A DNA stretch of 64,000 nt from Ralstonia sp. 25mfcol4.1 (GTDB taxonomy: Bacteria; Pseudomonadota; Gammaproteobacteria; Burkholderiales; Burkholderiaceae), in the NCBI RefSeq assembly GCF_900104095.1, contig NZ_FNJO01000003.1, positions 124,001 to 188,000 of the forward strand, in the 5' to 3' direction. The notes below the pieces were generated by a model that ran no database searches, was not told where the DNA came from, and worked only from the letters and a program-made list of their open reading frames with translations. Positions 38,659 through 48,168 of the stretch are shown piece by piece (positions within the stretch are counted from its first letter, which is position 1; every line of letters begins with the position of its first letter). The position numbers and the translations under genes are program-made.

Positions 38659-39812
38659 CCCAACGATATTTCCTGATGCCCACTGCGGCCGGCGAAGCCC
38701 GCATCGCCAATGCCCAGGCACTCGGCAAGCCATTTAGGCTGACCCACATGGCCGTGGGCGATGGCAACGGTGCCTTGCCCGAGCCTAGCCGCCAGCGCTC
38801 CGCCTTGGTCAACGAAAAACGCCGCGCACCGCTGAACATGCTGTCGCCCGATCCGGACAACCCCGGCCAGTACATCGCCGAGCAGGTGATCCCTGCCGAA
38901 GTCGGAGGATGGTGGATGCGCGAAGCCGGCCTCTACGACGAAGATGGCATGCTCTGCTACTACAGCAACCTGCCGGAGACGTACAAGCCGCGCCTGGCGG
39001 AAGGGTCCGGCCGCACGCAGGTGATCCGACTGGTCGTCCTGGTCACTGGTCAAGTCAAAGTCGAGCTGAAGATCGACGCTTCTGCCGTGCTGGCCACGCG
39101 CGAGTACGTCGACAACCGATTTGGCGCATGCACTGCCGCCAGCCTTCCCGCCGTCCTGGGCACGGCCGCAGGTGTGGGCGCGGATCTAGCCGTGACCAAT
39201 GCGGCGGCGGGCGACCTCAACGCGCTGGTGACGCCCGGCGAGTACTTCTACTCCAGCGCGAATCCAAACGCGCCGAGTGACGCAGGTGTCATGAAGGTCT
39301 GGCGTGAGGACTCGCAGTGGGTGTCCCAACTATGCCAGTCAAGAAGCGGCGAGCTGTTCGTGCGCACGCGCAATGCCGATGGCGCCTGGTCGCCATGGCG
39401 CTGGAATGCCACGCTACCCAGCGATCGTGCGGCCTACGCCGCTGTCGGCGTCACAGTGGAAGTTGGGATCGCCAACGAATTGCGTACCCCTCAGATCCAG
39501 CTGGCGCGCGGTGTTTATGTCATCGCGCCTTACAACTGCGGCTTCGAAATTGAGAACAGCCACGGCTCCTACTACCTCACGTGCTTCGCGCAATTTGACG
39601 CAGGGATCGGTGAATCCGGCTTCACCAACGTGCCACAGGTCAATCCCTCGCCCTATAACCAGTCGCCGTTCGTTGTGCGGGTCTTTTCAGCAATGGCTAC
39701 CGTGAGGTTCGTCCTGAAAAACAACGGCAGCATTCCGTCCGGGCATGGCACTGTCCGCATTCGCGGCGGCAACTACAACGCATTTGCGTTTTATGGCAAC
39801 AAGGTACTCTGA
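38655..39812 (+). CDS. H: Tail fibre protein H (P2 H-like), short form
   Basis: 385 codons. The N-terminal tail-collar domain (MTQRYFLMPTAAGEARIANA, GGWWMREAGLYDEDG) joins the baseplate. The middle has WVSQLCQSRSGELFVRTRNADGAWSPWR, a common fibre repeat. The last 120 residues are a unique beta-rich receptor-binding end. Shorter than P2 H. Confidence 0.92.
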   Translation: MTQRYFLMPTAAGEARIANAQALGKPFRLTHMAVGDGNGALPEPSRQRSALVNEKRRAPLNMLSPDPDNPGQYIAEQVIPAEVGGWWMREAGLYDEDGMLCYYSNLPETYKPRLAEGSGRTQVIRLVVLVTGQVKVELKIDASAVLATREYVDNRFGACTAASLPAVLGTAAGVGADLAVTNAAAGDLNALVTPGEYFYSSANPNAPSDAGVMKVWREDSQWVSQLCQSRSGELFVRTRNADGAWSPWRWNATLPSDRAAYAAVGVTVEVGIANELRTPQIQLARGVYVIAPYNCGFEIENSHGSYYLTCFAQFDAGIGESGFTNVPQVNPSPYNQSPFVVRVFSAMATVRFVLKNNGSIPSGHGTVRIRGGNYNAFAFYGNKVL

Positions 39813-39813
39813 C

Positions 39814-40425
39814 ATGCAGAACATCTACATGGAAATGCCAACCGTAGCCGGCGTCCGGATGCCGGGCATCATCGCCGCCGGCGTACAGGTGCCACAGGAT
39901 GAATTCAACGAGACCTGGCGGCAGTTTCAGGACTTTGTCGCAGACGGGGGCGTGCCTCTTCCCTTCGATGGCGCGCGCCAGTGGGACGGACAGAGCTACG
40001 TCCTCGATGACGAACTAGCGGCGCAATCGCTTGCAGAGGCAAAGAAACAAGCTCTGCTGCGCGTTGACGCCTTCCATGCCGAAGCCGTTCAAACCATGGT
40101 AGACAACCCCACACAGGTCGAAAAGGACACGTGGGCACTGAAGCTTGAAACGGCAGGCGCCATCACGGCTGGTTCCGAGCTTTCTGCTGCGGGCGAGCAG
40201 TTTGTCGCCGCGGCTGGCTTGAATGACGCGGCGGCCAGGCGATCATGGGCGACTTCGGTCCTCGCCAACGCCACCGCGTACGCCAAGATCGTCGGCCTGG
40301 CCGAGCGTCTGCGCGACGACGCACGCACCGCCATCCGCGCCGCGAAGGACGAAGCCGAGATCACCGACATCCTTACCGCGCAGACAGAAGCGGCACACGC
40401 CGCCGCGTCCAGGCTGCAACGCTGA
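39814..40425 (+). CDS. Tail fibre assembly-type protein (P2 G position)
   Basis: 203 codons from ATG 39814. Begins [20 protein letters not shown]; the middle has [39 protein letters not shown], a segment frequent in fibre-assembly proteins of Burkholderiaceae P2-like phages. The C-terminal half is helical. It probably chaperones H. Confidence 0.75.
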   Translation: MQNIYMEMPTVAGVRMPGIIAAGVQVPQDEFNETWRQFQDFVADGGVPLPFDGARQWDGQSYVLDDELAAQSLAEAKKQALLRVDAFHAEAVQTMVDNPTQVEKDTWALKLETAGAITAGSELSAAGEQFVAAAGLNDAAARRSWATSVLANATAYAKIVGLAERLRDDARTAIRAAKDEAEITDILTAQTEAAHAAASRLQR

Positions 40426-40430
40426 CCGGC

Positions 40431-40787
40431 ATGTCGAGCTTCACCCGCCCTGCCGACCTGCGCATGCTGGACAACTACCGCTGGCAGCTGCTGGCGGCGT
40501 TCGAATACCACGTCGGCGACTACCCCAGCGCCGACGTGATCTGCGTGCCCGCAGGCACCATCACCGACCTGGCCAGTGTGCCGCGCCTGCTCTGGGCACT
40601 GTTCCCGCCGCATGGACGGTGGGCGAAGGCGGCGATCATCCACGACTACCTGTATGCCAACGCGATTGGCAGCAAGGCGTATGCGGATCGGACGTTTCGG
40701 GAAGCCATGGAAGTACTCGGCGTTTCGCGGCCAGTCCGCTGGCTGATGTATTGGGCGGTGCGGGTCGGGGGACGGGGAGCCTACTAG
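40431..40787 (+). CDS. DUF1353 domain protein
   Basis: 118 codons from ATG 40431. DUF1353 pattern: [42 protein letters not shown]. The family is common in phage genomes near tail genes, function unknown. Conserved His-Asp in IIHDYLY could bind metal. Confidence 0.88.
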   Translation: MSSFTRPADLRMLDNYRWQLLAAFEYHVGDYPSADVICVPAGTITDLASVPRLLWALFPPHGRWAKAAIIHDYLYANAIGSKAYADRTFREAMEVLGVSRPVRWLMYWAVRVGGRGAY

Positions 40788-40808
40788 CCCGCCCAATGCC
40801 CCACCAGG

Positions 40809-40833
40809 TGTTGTCTCAGATGCTGGCACAACA
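40809..40833. promoter_or_regulatory. Late-activator-type dyad upstream of FI
   Basis: TGTTGT (40809-40814), 13 bp, ACAACA (40828-40833), exact arms, 82 bp before the sheath gene. Equivalent to the P2 F promoter. Confidence 0.7.
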
Positions 40834-40915
40834 CCCTCTTCGCGACACCCTCGCGCGTACGCCGCATCCTTACCGGACGATCCCGGCCATCACCTGGCCC
40901 ACCCCGGAGGACTGC

Positions 40916-42088
40916 ATGCCAACTGGCTACCATCACGGCGTCCGTGTCGTTGAAATCAACGAAGGCACCCGCCCTATCCGCACTATCGAGACCGCCGTGC
41001 CTGGCATCGTCTGCACCGCCGACGACGCCGATGCGGCGGTCTTTCCAATGAACCGGCCCGTCCTGCTGACCAACCCCATGGCTTCCCTGGGCAAGGCCGG
41101 CGATACGGGCACGCTGGCCCACACGCTCGATGCCATCACCGACCAGGCGAATCCGCTGACGGTCGTCGTGCGCGTGCCGGAGGGCGAAACGGTTGCGGAG
41201 ACCACTACCAACCTGATCGGCGGCACCGACGCCAACGGACGCTTTACCGGCATGAAGGCGCTGCTGTCCGCGAAGAACACGCTGGGCGTGACGCCGCGCA
41301 TCCTGGGCATTCCCGGCCTGGACAGCCTGCCCATAGCCGCCGAGTTGGCCGCCATCGCGCAGAAGCTGCGGGCCTTTGCCTACGTGTCCGCCTTCGGCTG
41401 CGAAACGAAGGAAGAAGCGGTGGCCTACCGTTCCAACTTCGGCCAGCGCGAGCTGATGACGATCTGGCCGGAGTTTGTCGGGTGGAACACGGTCAGCAAC
41501 GCCGAATCCACGCTCTGGGCCACGGCCCGCGCCTTGGGCCTGCGGGCCAAGCTCGACAACGAGGTGGGCTGGCACAAGACCCTGTCGAACGTGGCCGTCA
41601 ACGGCGTGACCGGGCTGTCGAAAGACGTGTTCTGGGATCTGCAGGATCCGGCCACCGATGCCGGCTACCTGAACCGGAACGAAGTCACCACGCTCGTCAA
41701 TTTCCAGGGCTTCCGCTTCTGGGGCTCACGCACCTGCAGCGCGGACCCGCTCTTCGCCTTCGAGAACTACACCCGCACGGCACAAGTCCTGGCCGACACC
41801 ATGGCCGAAGCCCACGCCTGGGCGATGGATCTGCCGATGCACCCTTCGCTGGTGCGCGACATCCTGGAAGGCATCAATGCCAAGATGCGCGGTCTCAAGC
41901 GCAACGGCTACCTGCTGGGCGGCGAGGCTTGGTTCGACCCGGAAGTCAATACCCAAGACACGCTGAAAGCCGGCCAGCTTGCCATCGACTACGACTACGG
42001 GCCGGTACCGCCGCTGGAGAACCTGACGCTGCGCCAGCGCATCACCGACCGCTACCTCATGCAGTTCGCCCGCGCGGTCACCGCGTGA
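40916..42088 (+). CDS. FI: Major tail sheath protein (P2 FI-like)
   Basis: 390 codons from ATG 40916 with GGAGG 8 bp upstream. Pattern [34 protein letters not shown] and C-terminal [20 protein letters not shown]. It is the contractile sheath subunit. Confidence 0.97.
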   Translation: MPTGYHHGVRVVEINEGTRPIRTIETAVPGIVCTADDADAAVFPMNRPVLLTNPMASLGKAGDTGTLAHTLDAITDQANPLTVVVRVPEGETVAETTTNLIGGTDANGRFTGMKALLSAKNTLGVTPRILGIPGLDSLPIAAELAAIAQKLRAFAYVSAFGCETKEEAVAYRSNFGQRELMTIWPEFVGWNTVSNAESTLWATARALGLRAKLDNEVGWHKTLSNVAVNGVTGLSKDVFWDLQDPATDAGYLNRNEVTTLVNFQGFRFWGSRTCSADPLFAFENYTRTAQVLADTMAEAHAWAMDLPMHPSLVRDILEGINAKMRGLKRNGYLLGGEAWFDPEVNTQDTLKAGQLAIDYDYGPVPPLENLTLRQRITDRYLMQFARAVTA

Positions 42089-42122
42089 GTGTTCGACCGG
42101 CCATCACTCGAAGGAACAGACC

Positions 42123-42632
42123 ATGGCGTTGCCACGCAAACTCAAGAACTTCAACGTGTTCCACGACGGCGTCAGCTACGTGGGCGAATGCGAGGAATTC
42201 ACGCAGCCCAAGCTGGCCCGCAAGCTGGAGGAGTATCGCGCCGGCGGCATGAACGGTCCCGTCGATATCGACCTGGGCGCCGAGAAGATGGAAACGGAAG
42301 CGACCTACGGCGGCCTGATGCGCGAGCCCTTCAAGGCATGGGGCATCACGGCGGTAGACGGCGTGCTGCTGCGCTTCGCTGGCGCCTATCAGCGCGACGA
42401 CTCCGACGCGGTCGATGCGGTAGAGGTCGTCATCCGCGGCCGGCATACGGAGCTGGACATGGGCGCCGCCAAGGCAGGCGACAACAGCCAGTTCAAGGTC
42501 AAGTCCTCCATCAGCTACTACAAGCTCACCGTCAACGGCGAAGTCTGGTGCGAGATCGACCACGCGAACTTTATCGAGATCATCTTCGGCGTCGACCGCC
42601 TGGCGGAGCAACGCCGCGCGATGGGCCTGTAG
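42123..42632 (+). CDS. FII: Major tail tube protein (P2 FII-like)
   Basis: 169 codons. Begins MALPRKLKNFNVFHDGVSYVGECEEF, with GVLLRFAGAYQRDDSDAVDAVEV and YKLTVNGEVWCEIDHANFIEI. It is the inner tail tube. Confidence 0.97.
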   Translation: MALPRKLKNFNVFHDGVSYVGECEEFTQPKLARKLEEYRAGGMNGPVDIDLGAEKMETEATYGGLMREPFKAWGITAVDGVLLRFAGAYQRDDSDAVDAVEVVIRGRHTELDMGAAKAGDNSQFKVKSSISYYKLTVNGEVWCEIDHANFIEIIFGVDRLAEQRRAMGL

Positions 42633-42664
42633 CCCTCCCCCAACCACCTTGTGTCTGAACGATC

Positions 42665-42994
42665 ATGACCCCACCCACCACCGTAGACATCGACCTCGAC
42701 CACCCCATCCAGCGCGGCGGGCAGACCATCTCGAAGATCCAGGTGCGCAAGCCTGGCTCCGGCGAGTTGCGCGGCTGCAGCCTGATCGACCTGATGCGCA
42801 TGGACGTGTCCGCCCTTCACCTCGTGCTGCCGCGCATCACCAACCCGACGCTGACGCAGCATGATGTCGGCAGGCTGGATCCGGCAGACCTGACCCAGCT
42901 CGGCACGGCGGTAACCGGTTTTTTGCTGCCGAAGTCGGCCAGGGAGGACAACTTCCAGACCGAATCGATCACGCCGTCGCCGACATTGCAGTGA
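42665..42994 (+). CDS. E: Tail protein E (P2 E-like, zero-frame product)
   Basis: 109 codons. Pattern DLDHPIQRGGQTISKIQVRKPGSGELRG and LTQHDVGRLDPADLTQLGTAV. A -1 slippery site lies within codons 85-87, so a second, longer product is made. Tape-measure chaperone by analogy with lambda G. Confidence 0.93.
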   Translation: MTPPTTVDIDLDHPIQRGGQTISKIQVRKPGSGELRGCSLIDLMRMDVSALHLVLPRITNPTLTQHDVGRLDPADLTQLGTAVTGFLLPKSAREDNFQTESITPSPTLQ

Positions 42995-43092
42995 TCTTCC
43001 ACTGGCCCCCAGACGTGATGTACGCCATGGGAATCGCCGAACTGATGGAATGGCGCCAGCGCGCCTACGAGCGTAGCGGATCCGACGAATGA
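42665..43092 (+). CDS. E': Tail protein E+E' made by programmed -1 frameshift
   Basis: At 42919-42925 the heptamer T TTT TTG is in the right phase for a -1 slip. After it the -1 frame reads AAEVGQGG... to IFHWPPDVMYAMGIAELMEWRQRAYERSGSDE, ending at TGA 43090-43092, which overlaps the T start. The last segment is the GpE/GP41-type domain found in P2-like phages. P2 uses the same T6G device in this operon (established knowledge). Confidence 0.88.
42919..42925 (+). other. T6G slippery heptamer for E/E' frameshift
   Basis: TTTTTTG preceded by GG; zero-frame codons are GGT TTT TTG, giving the X-XXY-YYZ arrangement. Confidence 0.88.
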
Positions 43093-45689
43093 GCACCCCG
43101 AGAAATCTCAGGCTGGAAGTCGTGCTGCAGGCCGTCGACAAGATGACGCGGCCGTTCAAGGCGATCATGGGCGGCAGCAGCAAGCTGGCGAAGACGGTCA
43201 AGGCCACGCGGGACCAGCTGAAGGAGCTGAACCGCGTCCAGGCCGACACCGAGAGCTTCCGCAAGCTGTCGAAGGATGCAGCGATTGCCGACAATGCGCT
43301 GCGCAAGGCGAAGGCCCAGATGAAGGCGCTGGGGCTGGAAATGGACGCCGCCGGCCGGCCCACGGCTGCGATGACCCGCGCGTTCAACAAGGCAGATCGC
43401 GAAGTTGACGCACTAAGCAAAAAGAGCGCGGAACTGCAACGGAGCCTGGGCGGCGTCAAGGAACGGCTGCAAGCTGCCGGCATCAGCACGCAGACGTTGC
43501 GGCGAGGCCAGGCGGATCTGCGGGAAAAGATCACCTCGGTCACTGCCGCCCTTGCCAAGCAAGAAGCCCAGCTCAAGGCTGTGAGCGAGCGCAACAGCCG
43601 GATGGCTGCCGCCCAGGCGCAGTACCAGAAAGGCATGGCAGCGCGGAATGCTCTGCTCAATGCTGGTGCATCGGCCATGGCCGGCGGCGGCGCGATACTG
43701 GCGCCAGTCGTCAAGACGGTCAAGGACTACGTGACCTTCGAGGACGCCATGCTCGGCATCGCCCGCCAGGTAGAGGGTGCGCGCGACGAAGGCGGCAAGC
43801 TAACCGTCGTCTACCACGACATGGCGCGCGAGATCCGCCAGTTGGCCCGCGAGCTTCCCGTCCCTACGGCACAAATCGCTGACATGGTAACGGCCGGCGC
43901 CCGGATGGAAGTGCCGCGCGACGCCCTGATCGAGTACACCCGGACGGTCACGATGATGGCCACGGCTTTCGATGCCGTGCCCGACGAGATCGCCGAGAGC
44001 ATGGGCAAGGTCGCCAAGAACTTCCGGATCCCCACTGGCGCCATCATGGGCTTGGCCGACACGATCAACTATCTCGACGATAACGCAATCAGCAGAGGCG
44101 ACGACATCATCAACGTCCTGAACCGCGTGTCGGGAGTTGTGTCGGGTGTCGCCATGCCGGCATCCGATGCAGCCGCACTGGCTTCGACGCTGTTGACACT
44201 GGGGGAGCGCCGGGAAACCGCCGGCACGGCCATCAACGCCATCACGCAGAAGTTTGCTGCCGCCGAGAAAGGGTCAAAAAAGTTCCGCGCCGCCATGGAT
44301 GAGATCGGCCTTTCGACGGCCGCCGTCCAGCGGGGAATGGCGACCGACGCAACGGGCACGCTCTTCACGGTCATCGACGCCATCCGCAAGCTACCCAGCG
44401 ACAAGCGCATCGGCGTGATGGTGGAGCTTGCCGGCATGGAGCACTCGGACACACTGGCCAAGCTTGTCGACAAGCCTGACGAGCTGCGGCGCCAACTTGA
44501 CCTGGCCAACGGTGCGAAGGCTCAGGGGTCCATGTCGCGCGAATTCGCGGCGCGGCAGGACACGGTTTCTGCCCGCTGGCAACGCCTGCAGAACCAGATG
44601 TTCAATACCAGCAGCGCCGGAGGCGGGGCGCTGCGCTCGACGCTCGTCGGGTTGATGGATACGGTGGGACGCCTGATCGACCGCTTCAACGCCTTCGCCC
44701 AGGCGCATCCGCAGCTTGTGTCCTGGCTTCTCAAAGGCGCCGCCTCCGTGGGTGCGTTGCTGACGGTGCTGGGCGCCTTGACCCTGGCGCTGGCGGCCGC
44801 GTTCGGTCCGCTGGTGATTGCGCGTTATGGGATGGCGATGCTGGGTATCCAGCTTGGCCGTGGTGTCGGTATTGCAACCCGCCTGGCCGGGGCTTTCAAT
44901 TTCCTGATGAAGACGCTCGCGTTCGTTGGCCGCGCGTTCCTGCTCAATCCCATCGGTCTGGCCGTCACAGCCATCGCCCTCGGCGCCTACCTGCTGATCA
45001 AGTATTGGGAGCCGATCAAGGCGTTCTTTACTGGCCTTTGGGCACGGGTGACCGCCACGTTCCAGGGCGGCCTCGGCGGCGTGCTTGCTCTGGTTGCGAA
45101 CTGGTCGCTGCTCGGCACCTTGTACAACGTGATGGCGCCCGTCCTACGCTGGTTCGGCATCGATCTCCCCGCGCGCTTCAGCCAATTCGGCACCAACCTG
45201 CTGCAGGGGCTGGTGGCTGGCATCAAGAGCCGAGTGTCCGCTGTCCGTGATGCTATCTCGTCGGTGGGCGACAGCGTGGTGGGCTGGTTCAAAGACAAGC
45301 TCGGCATCCGCTCGCCCAGCCGCGTCTTCGCCCAGCTGGGCGGCTTCACCATGCAGGGGCTGGAACGCGGGCTCACACGCGCCCAGGACGGCCCGCTGGG
45401 CATCGTCTCCCGCGTCGCCACGGCGATGGCCGGTATCGGCGCCGGCCTGGCCATCGGCACCGGCCAAGCCACCGCAGCCGTGCGGTTTGACACCCGGCCG
45501 CCCATCGCAGCCCCCTCCCGCGCCGCGACTGCTGCGCCGCCGGCGGCTTCGGCGCCGGTCGTTATCCACATCCACCCGCCAGCCGGCGCCGACGAGCACC
45601 TGATCGCGCGCCTGGTGGCCGAGCGGATCGAGCGGCTGGAGGCGCAGCGCGCCGCCCGCGCCCGGTCCCGGCTCACCGACAGGGACTGA
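43089..45689 (+). CDS. T: Tail tape measure protein (P2 T-like)
   Basis: 866 codons, the longest late gene. The N-terminal 170 residues are coiled coil (KTVKATRDQLKELNRVQADTESF). Next is a TP901-type tape-measure domain (FEDAMLGIARQVEGARDEGG...LPVPTAQIADMVTAGARM), then hydrophobic segments (SVGALLTVLGALTLALAAAFG). The C-terminus is GIRSPSRVFAQLGGFTMQGLERGL and an Ala/Pro-rich end. It sets tail length. Starts by ATGA overlap with E'. Confidence 0.96.
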   Translation: MSTPRNLRLEVVLQAVDKMTRPFKAIMGGSSKLAKTVKATRDQLKELNRVQADTESFRKLSKDAAIADNALRKAKAQMKALGLEMDAAGRPTAAMTRAFNKADREVDALSKKSAELQRSLGGVKERLQAAGISTQTLRRGQADLREKITSVTAALAKQEAQLKAVSERNSRMAAAQAQYQKGMAARNALLNAGASAMAGGGAILAPVVKTVKDYVTFEDAMLGIARQVEGARDEGGKLTVVYHDMAREIRQLARELPVPTAQIADMVTAGARMEVPRDALIEYTRTVTMMATAFDAVPDEIAESMGKVAKNFRIPTGAIMGLADTINYLDDNAISRGDDIINVLNRVSGVVSGVAMPASDAAALASTLLTLGERRETAGTAINAITQKFAAAEKGSKKFRAAMDEIGLSTAAVQRGMATDATGTLFTVIDAIRKLPSDKRIGVMVELAGMEHSDTLAKLVDKPDELRRQLDLANGAKAQGSMSREFAARQDTVSARWQRLQNQMFNTSSAGGGALRSTLVGLMDTVGRLIDRFNAFAQAHPQLVSWLLKGAASVGALLTVLGALTLALAAAFGPLVIARYGMAMLGIQLGRGVGIATRLAGAFNFLMKTLAFVGRAFLLNPIGLAVTAIALGAYLLIKYWEPIKAFFTGLWARVTATFQGGLGGVLALVANWSLLGTLYNVMAPVLRWFGIDLPARFSQFGTNLLQGLVAGIKSRVSAVRDAISSVGDSVVGWFKDKLGIRSPSRVFAQLGGFTMQGLERGLTRAQDGPLGIVSRVATAMAGIGAGLAIGTGQATAAVRFDTRPPIAAPSRAATAAPPAASAPVVIHIHPPAGADEHLIARLVAERIERLEAQRAARARSRLTDRD

Positions 45690-45692
45690 CCC

Positions 45693-46133
45693 ATGATGAT
45701 GGCCCTCGGGTTGTTCGTCTTCGCCCTGGAGACGGCGCCCTACCAGGAATTCCAGCAGCAGATCGGCTGGCGCCACCCGTCGAACAACCGGGTGGGTCGC
45801 CGGCCATCGCGCCAGTACACCGGGCTGGATGACGAGACCGTAACCCTGTCCGGCGTGCTGCTGCCCGAGCTGAGTGGCGGCGACAACACCATCGACCTGC
45901 TGCGGCAAATGGGCGACACGGGCCAGCCCTACGTGCTTATCGAGGGCTCGGGCCGGTACTACGGCATGTTCGAGATCGATTCGCTATCAATCACCCGCAC
46001 CCTCTTCTTCCGCGACGGCAAGGCGCGGCGCATCGAGTTTTCCGTTCGGCTGACGCGAGTGGACGGCCAGGCCGAGGATGTCATCGGTGGCGGTCTCTTC
46101 GGTATGCTGCCACGCACGACACCAGGCCTATGA
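45693..46133 (+). CDS. U: Tail protein U (P2 U-like)
   Basis: 146 codons; three ATGs in a row at 45693-45701 make the exact start uncertain. Pattern MALGLFVFALETAPYQEFQQQIGWRHPSNNRVG and GRYYGMFEIDSLSITRTLFF. Coupled to D by ATGA (46130). Confidence 0.95.
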   Translation: MMMALGLFVFALETAPYQEFQQQIGWRHPSNNRVGRRPSRQYTGLDDETVTLSGVLLPELSGGDNTIDLLRQMGDTGQPYVLIEGSGRYYGMFEIDSLSITRTLFFRDGKARRIEFSVRLTRVDGQAEDVIGGGLFGMLPRTTPGL

Positions 46134-47482
46134 CAGCCATCCCGCCGACCACCACCCTGCCCGACAGTATCTCTGGCACCGCCGCTGTGCCCGTGTACCG
46201 ACTGATGCAGGGGAAGCACGACATCACCAGCCGCTTCCAGGGCCGGCTGATCTCCCTGACGCTGACCGACAACCGTGGCTTCGAAGCCGACCAGCTGGAC
46301 ATCGAACTGGACGATGCAGACGGTATGCTCGACCTGCCCGACAAAGGCGCCACGCTGTCACTGGCCCTGGGCTGGCAGGACACGGGCGTGGTCGACAAGG
46401 GCACGTACAAGGTCGACGAGCTGGAACACACCGGCCCACCAGACCGCCTAACCATCCGCGCCCGCAGCGCCGACCTCGCCAGCGGCCTTACCACGCGCAA
46501 GGAACAGTCGTACCGCGGCCAAACCATCGGCGTCATCGTCCGGGCCATCGCCGCGCGGCATGGCCTGACAGCCGCAATCGCCGCCGCCCTCGACCACCTG
46601 GTCATCGACCATATAGATCAGACCGGCGAATCGGATGCCAACTTCCTCACGCGCCTGGCTAAGGACCACGACGCCATCGCCACGGTCAAGCAAGGCAAGC
46701 TGCTGTTCATCAGCACCGGCGCGGCGCAGAGCGCGTCAGGCGTGCCGCTGCCCACCGTTACGATCACACGGGCCAGCGGGGACACCCACAGCTTTACGGT
46801 CGCGGATCGGGACAACTACAACGGCGTGAAGGCGTACTACCAGGACGCACGGCGGGCAGAGAAAGGTGAAGTGGTGGTGGATGGGTCGAACGGGATGGAA
46901 GCTGCCGCCAGTTCATCTTCGGCCGGAGAGCCTACGGCGGCCAACGTCCTGGCGAACTCCGATCCGGACAACCTGAAGGTGCTGCGGCATACCTATGCCA
47001 CCAAGTCCAACGCTGAGCGCGCAGCACGGGCGGAATGGCAGAGGATCCAACGTGGGGTCGCGTCGTTCCGGATCACCCTGGCTCGAGGGCGGCCGGAGGT
47101 GTTTCCGGAGTTGGCGGCGAGCGTGAGGGGGTGGAAGACGGAGATTGATGGGACGGGGTGGGTGGTCGCAAAGGTTACGCACGCATACTCGGGGAATGGA
47201 TTCACATCGGCGTTAGAGATGGAAGTGGCCACTCGTGTACGGAAGTTGCCGACGAGTCCTGAAGGTCGTGTATCGACCCTAACCGGTCATCGACTCCGCT
47301 CCCAAGCGGCCTTTCAGATTGCGGTACGCGAACGCTTGACCTGCTGCGCGAGGTGCCAAGCCCTACTGCGAAGTGCTTCAAAGCGCTCATTCAGCGCCTC
47401 ATACCCCGGCTTCCACGCGAAAGTACCATCGCGGGTTGTTTGGCCCAGAACGAGGTCGTTGATTGAACCCATACCGCCGTAG
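46130..47482 (+). CDS. D: Late control / tail protein D (P2 D-like) with odd C-terminal extension
   Basis: 450 codons. The GpD core is clear: YRLMQGKHDITSRFQGRLISLTLTDNRGFEADQLDIELDDADG, then the baseplate-hub-like domain to about residue 375 (ALEMEV). The remaining 75 or so residues are Arg/Cys/Ser-rich and non-homologous. They are encoded largely opposite the 3' end of the minus-strand DUF6966-like gene, so the native stop was probably lost when the cargo block joined. Confidence 0.92.
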   Translation: MTAIPPTTTLPDSISGTAAVPVYRLMQGKHDITSRFQGRLISLTLTDNRGFEADQLDIELDDADGMLDLPDKGATLSLALGWQDTGVVDKGTYKVDELEHTGPPDRLTIRARSADLASGLTTRKEQSYRGQTIGVIVRAIAARHGLTAAIAAALDHLVIDHIDQTGESDANFLTRLAKDHDAIATVKQGKLLFISTGAAQSASGVPLPTVTITRASGDTHSFTVADRDNYNGVKAYYQDARRAEKGEVVVDGSNGMEAAASSSSAGEPTAANVLANSDPDNLKVLRHTYATKSNAERAARAEWQRIQRGVASFRITLARGRPEVFPELAASVRGWKTEIDGTGWVVAKVTHAYSGNGFTSALEMEVATRVRKLPTSPEGRVSTLTGHRLRSQAAFQIAVRERLTCCARCQALLRSASKRSFSASYPGFHAKVPSRVVWPRTRSLIEPIPP

Positions 47483-47637
47483 GCTTGCAACAAATACTCA
47501 ACACCTGAACCGTCGCTATCGGTCAATCTGCCAGCAGCCCGACGTACCCACAGACTCCAATGACGGTCGCGGTCGCTCTCGAGTAGCTGCGCGAGTTCCT
47601 CAATAGTGCTCACGAGTTCTTGTATTGCAGAGTCCAT
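47314..47637 (-). CDS. DUF6966-like protein, immunity-type cargo
   Basis: 107 codons from ATG 47637, preferred over a TTG at 47724 because AGGGA lies just upstream. Sequence has HWSLWVRRAAGRLTDSDGSGVEYLLQAYGGMGSINDLVL and NERFEALRSRAWHLA, the pattern of DUF6966 proteins often found beside polymorphic toxins. It overlaps D tail to tail by 169 bp. Third in a leftward cluster. Confidence 0.72.
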   Translation of the reverse strand: MDSAIQELVSTIEELAQLLESDRDRHWSLWVRRAAGRLTDSDGSGVEYLLQAYGGMGSINDLVLGQTTRDGTFAWKPGYEALNERFEALRSRAWHLAQQVKRSRTAI

Positions 47638-47760
47638 GGTTCCCTGACTTGAAGCGCTGGATTGAAGTTGGCGAATGGCTGCACCTAGCCGGCCCGCGAC
47701 ATCTGCCGGAACCGTACCGGGCAAGCGTTGTTGTAGGTTTCTGGCGCTAGCGTCGCCCAG

Positions 47761-48078
47761 TCAAATCTCGAAGAGCGCAGCCAGGTCCGAAAAGCAATCT
47801 GCGATGCGGATGGCGCAATCTGGTGCCATGCCGATCATTGGCAGCATGAAAACGGCGCCGGCATGATCGAAAGCCAACAGCTCTCCGCCGCCGTCGCCCC
47901 CAAAGGCTAGAAATCCTGGTGCATAGACCTCGATTTCGACATCAACGTTGTTGCCGCGTATTTCATCTAGGGGCCATAGCGCGACGTACCCGGGCCTAGT
48001 TCCGTCCGCCGTAAATCCTTCGAAGACTCCATGGGCAGCCAGATAATCACTGTACTGACGCGGGACTGAAGGCAGCAT
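47761..48078 (-). CDS. SMI1/KNR4 (SUKH) family immunity protein
   Basis: 105 codons. SUKH pattern: GYVALWPLDEIRGNNVDVEIEVYAPGFLAFGGDGGGELLAFD followed by AGAVFMLPMIGMAP. Family members neutralise toxins of contact-dependent and secreted polymorphic systems in the cytosol. No toxin gene is visible nearby. Confidence 0.82.
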   Translation of the reverse strand: MLPSVPRQYSDYLAAHGVFEGFTADGTRPGYVALWPLDEIRGNNVDVEIEVYAPGFLAFGGDGGGELLAFDHAGAVFMLPMIGMAPDCAIRIADCFSDLAALFEI

Positions 48079-48168
48079 GTATTCGCTCTCGGTTGGGGGT
48101 GACTTACGGAGACTCTAGCAGCATTCGGGATTTCCTAACGAGCATCGACCAATGTCCGCTCATGGCCG

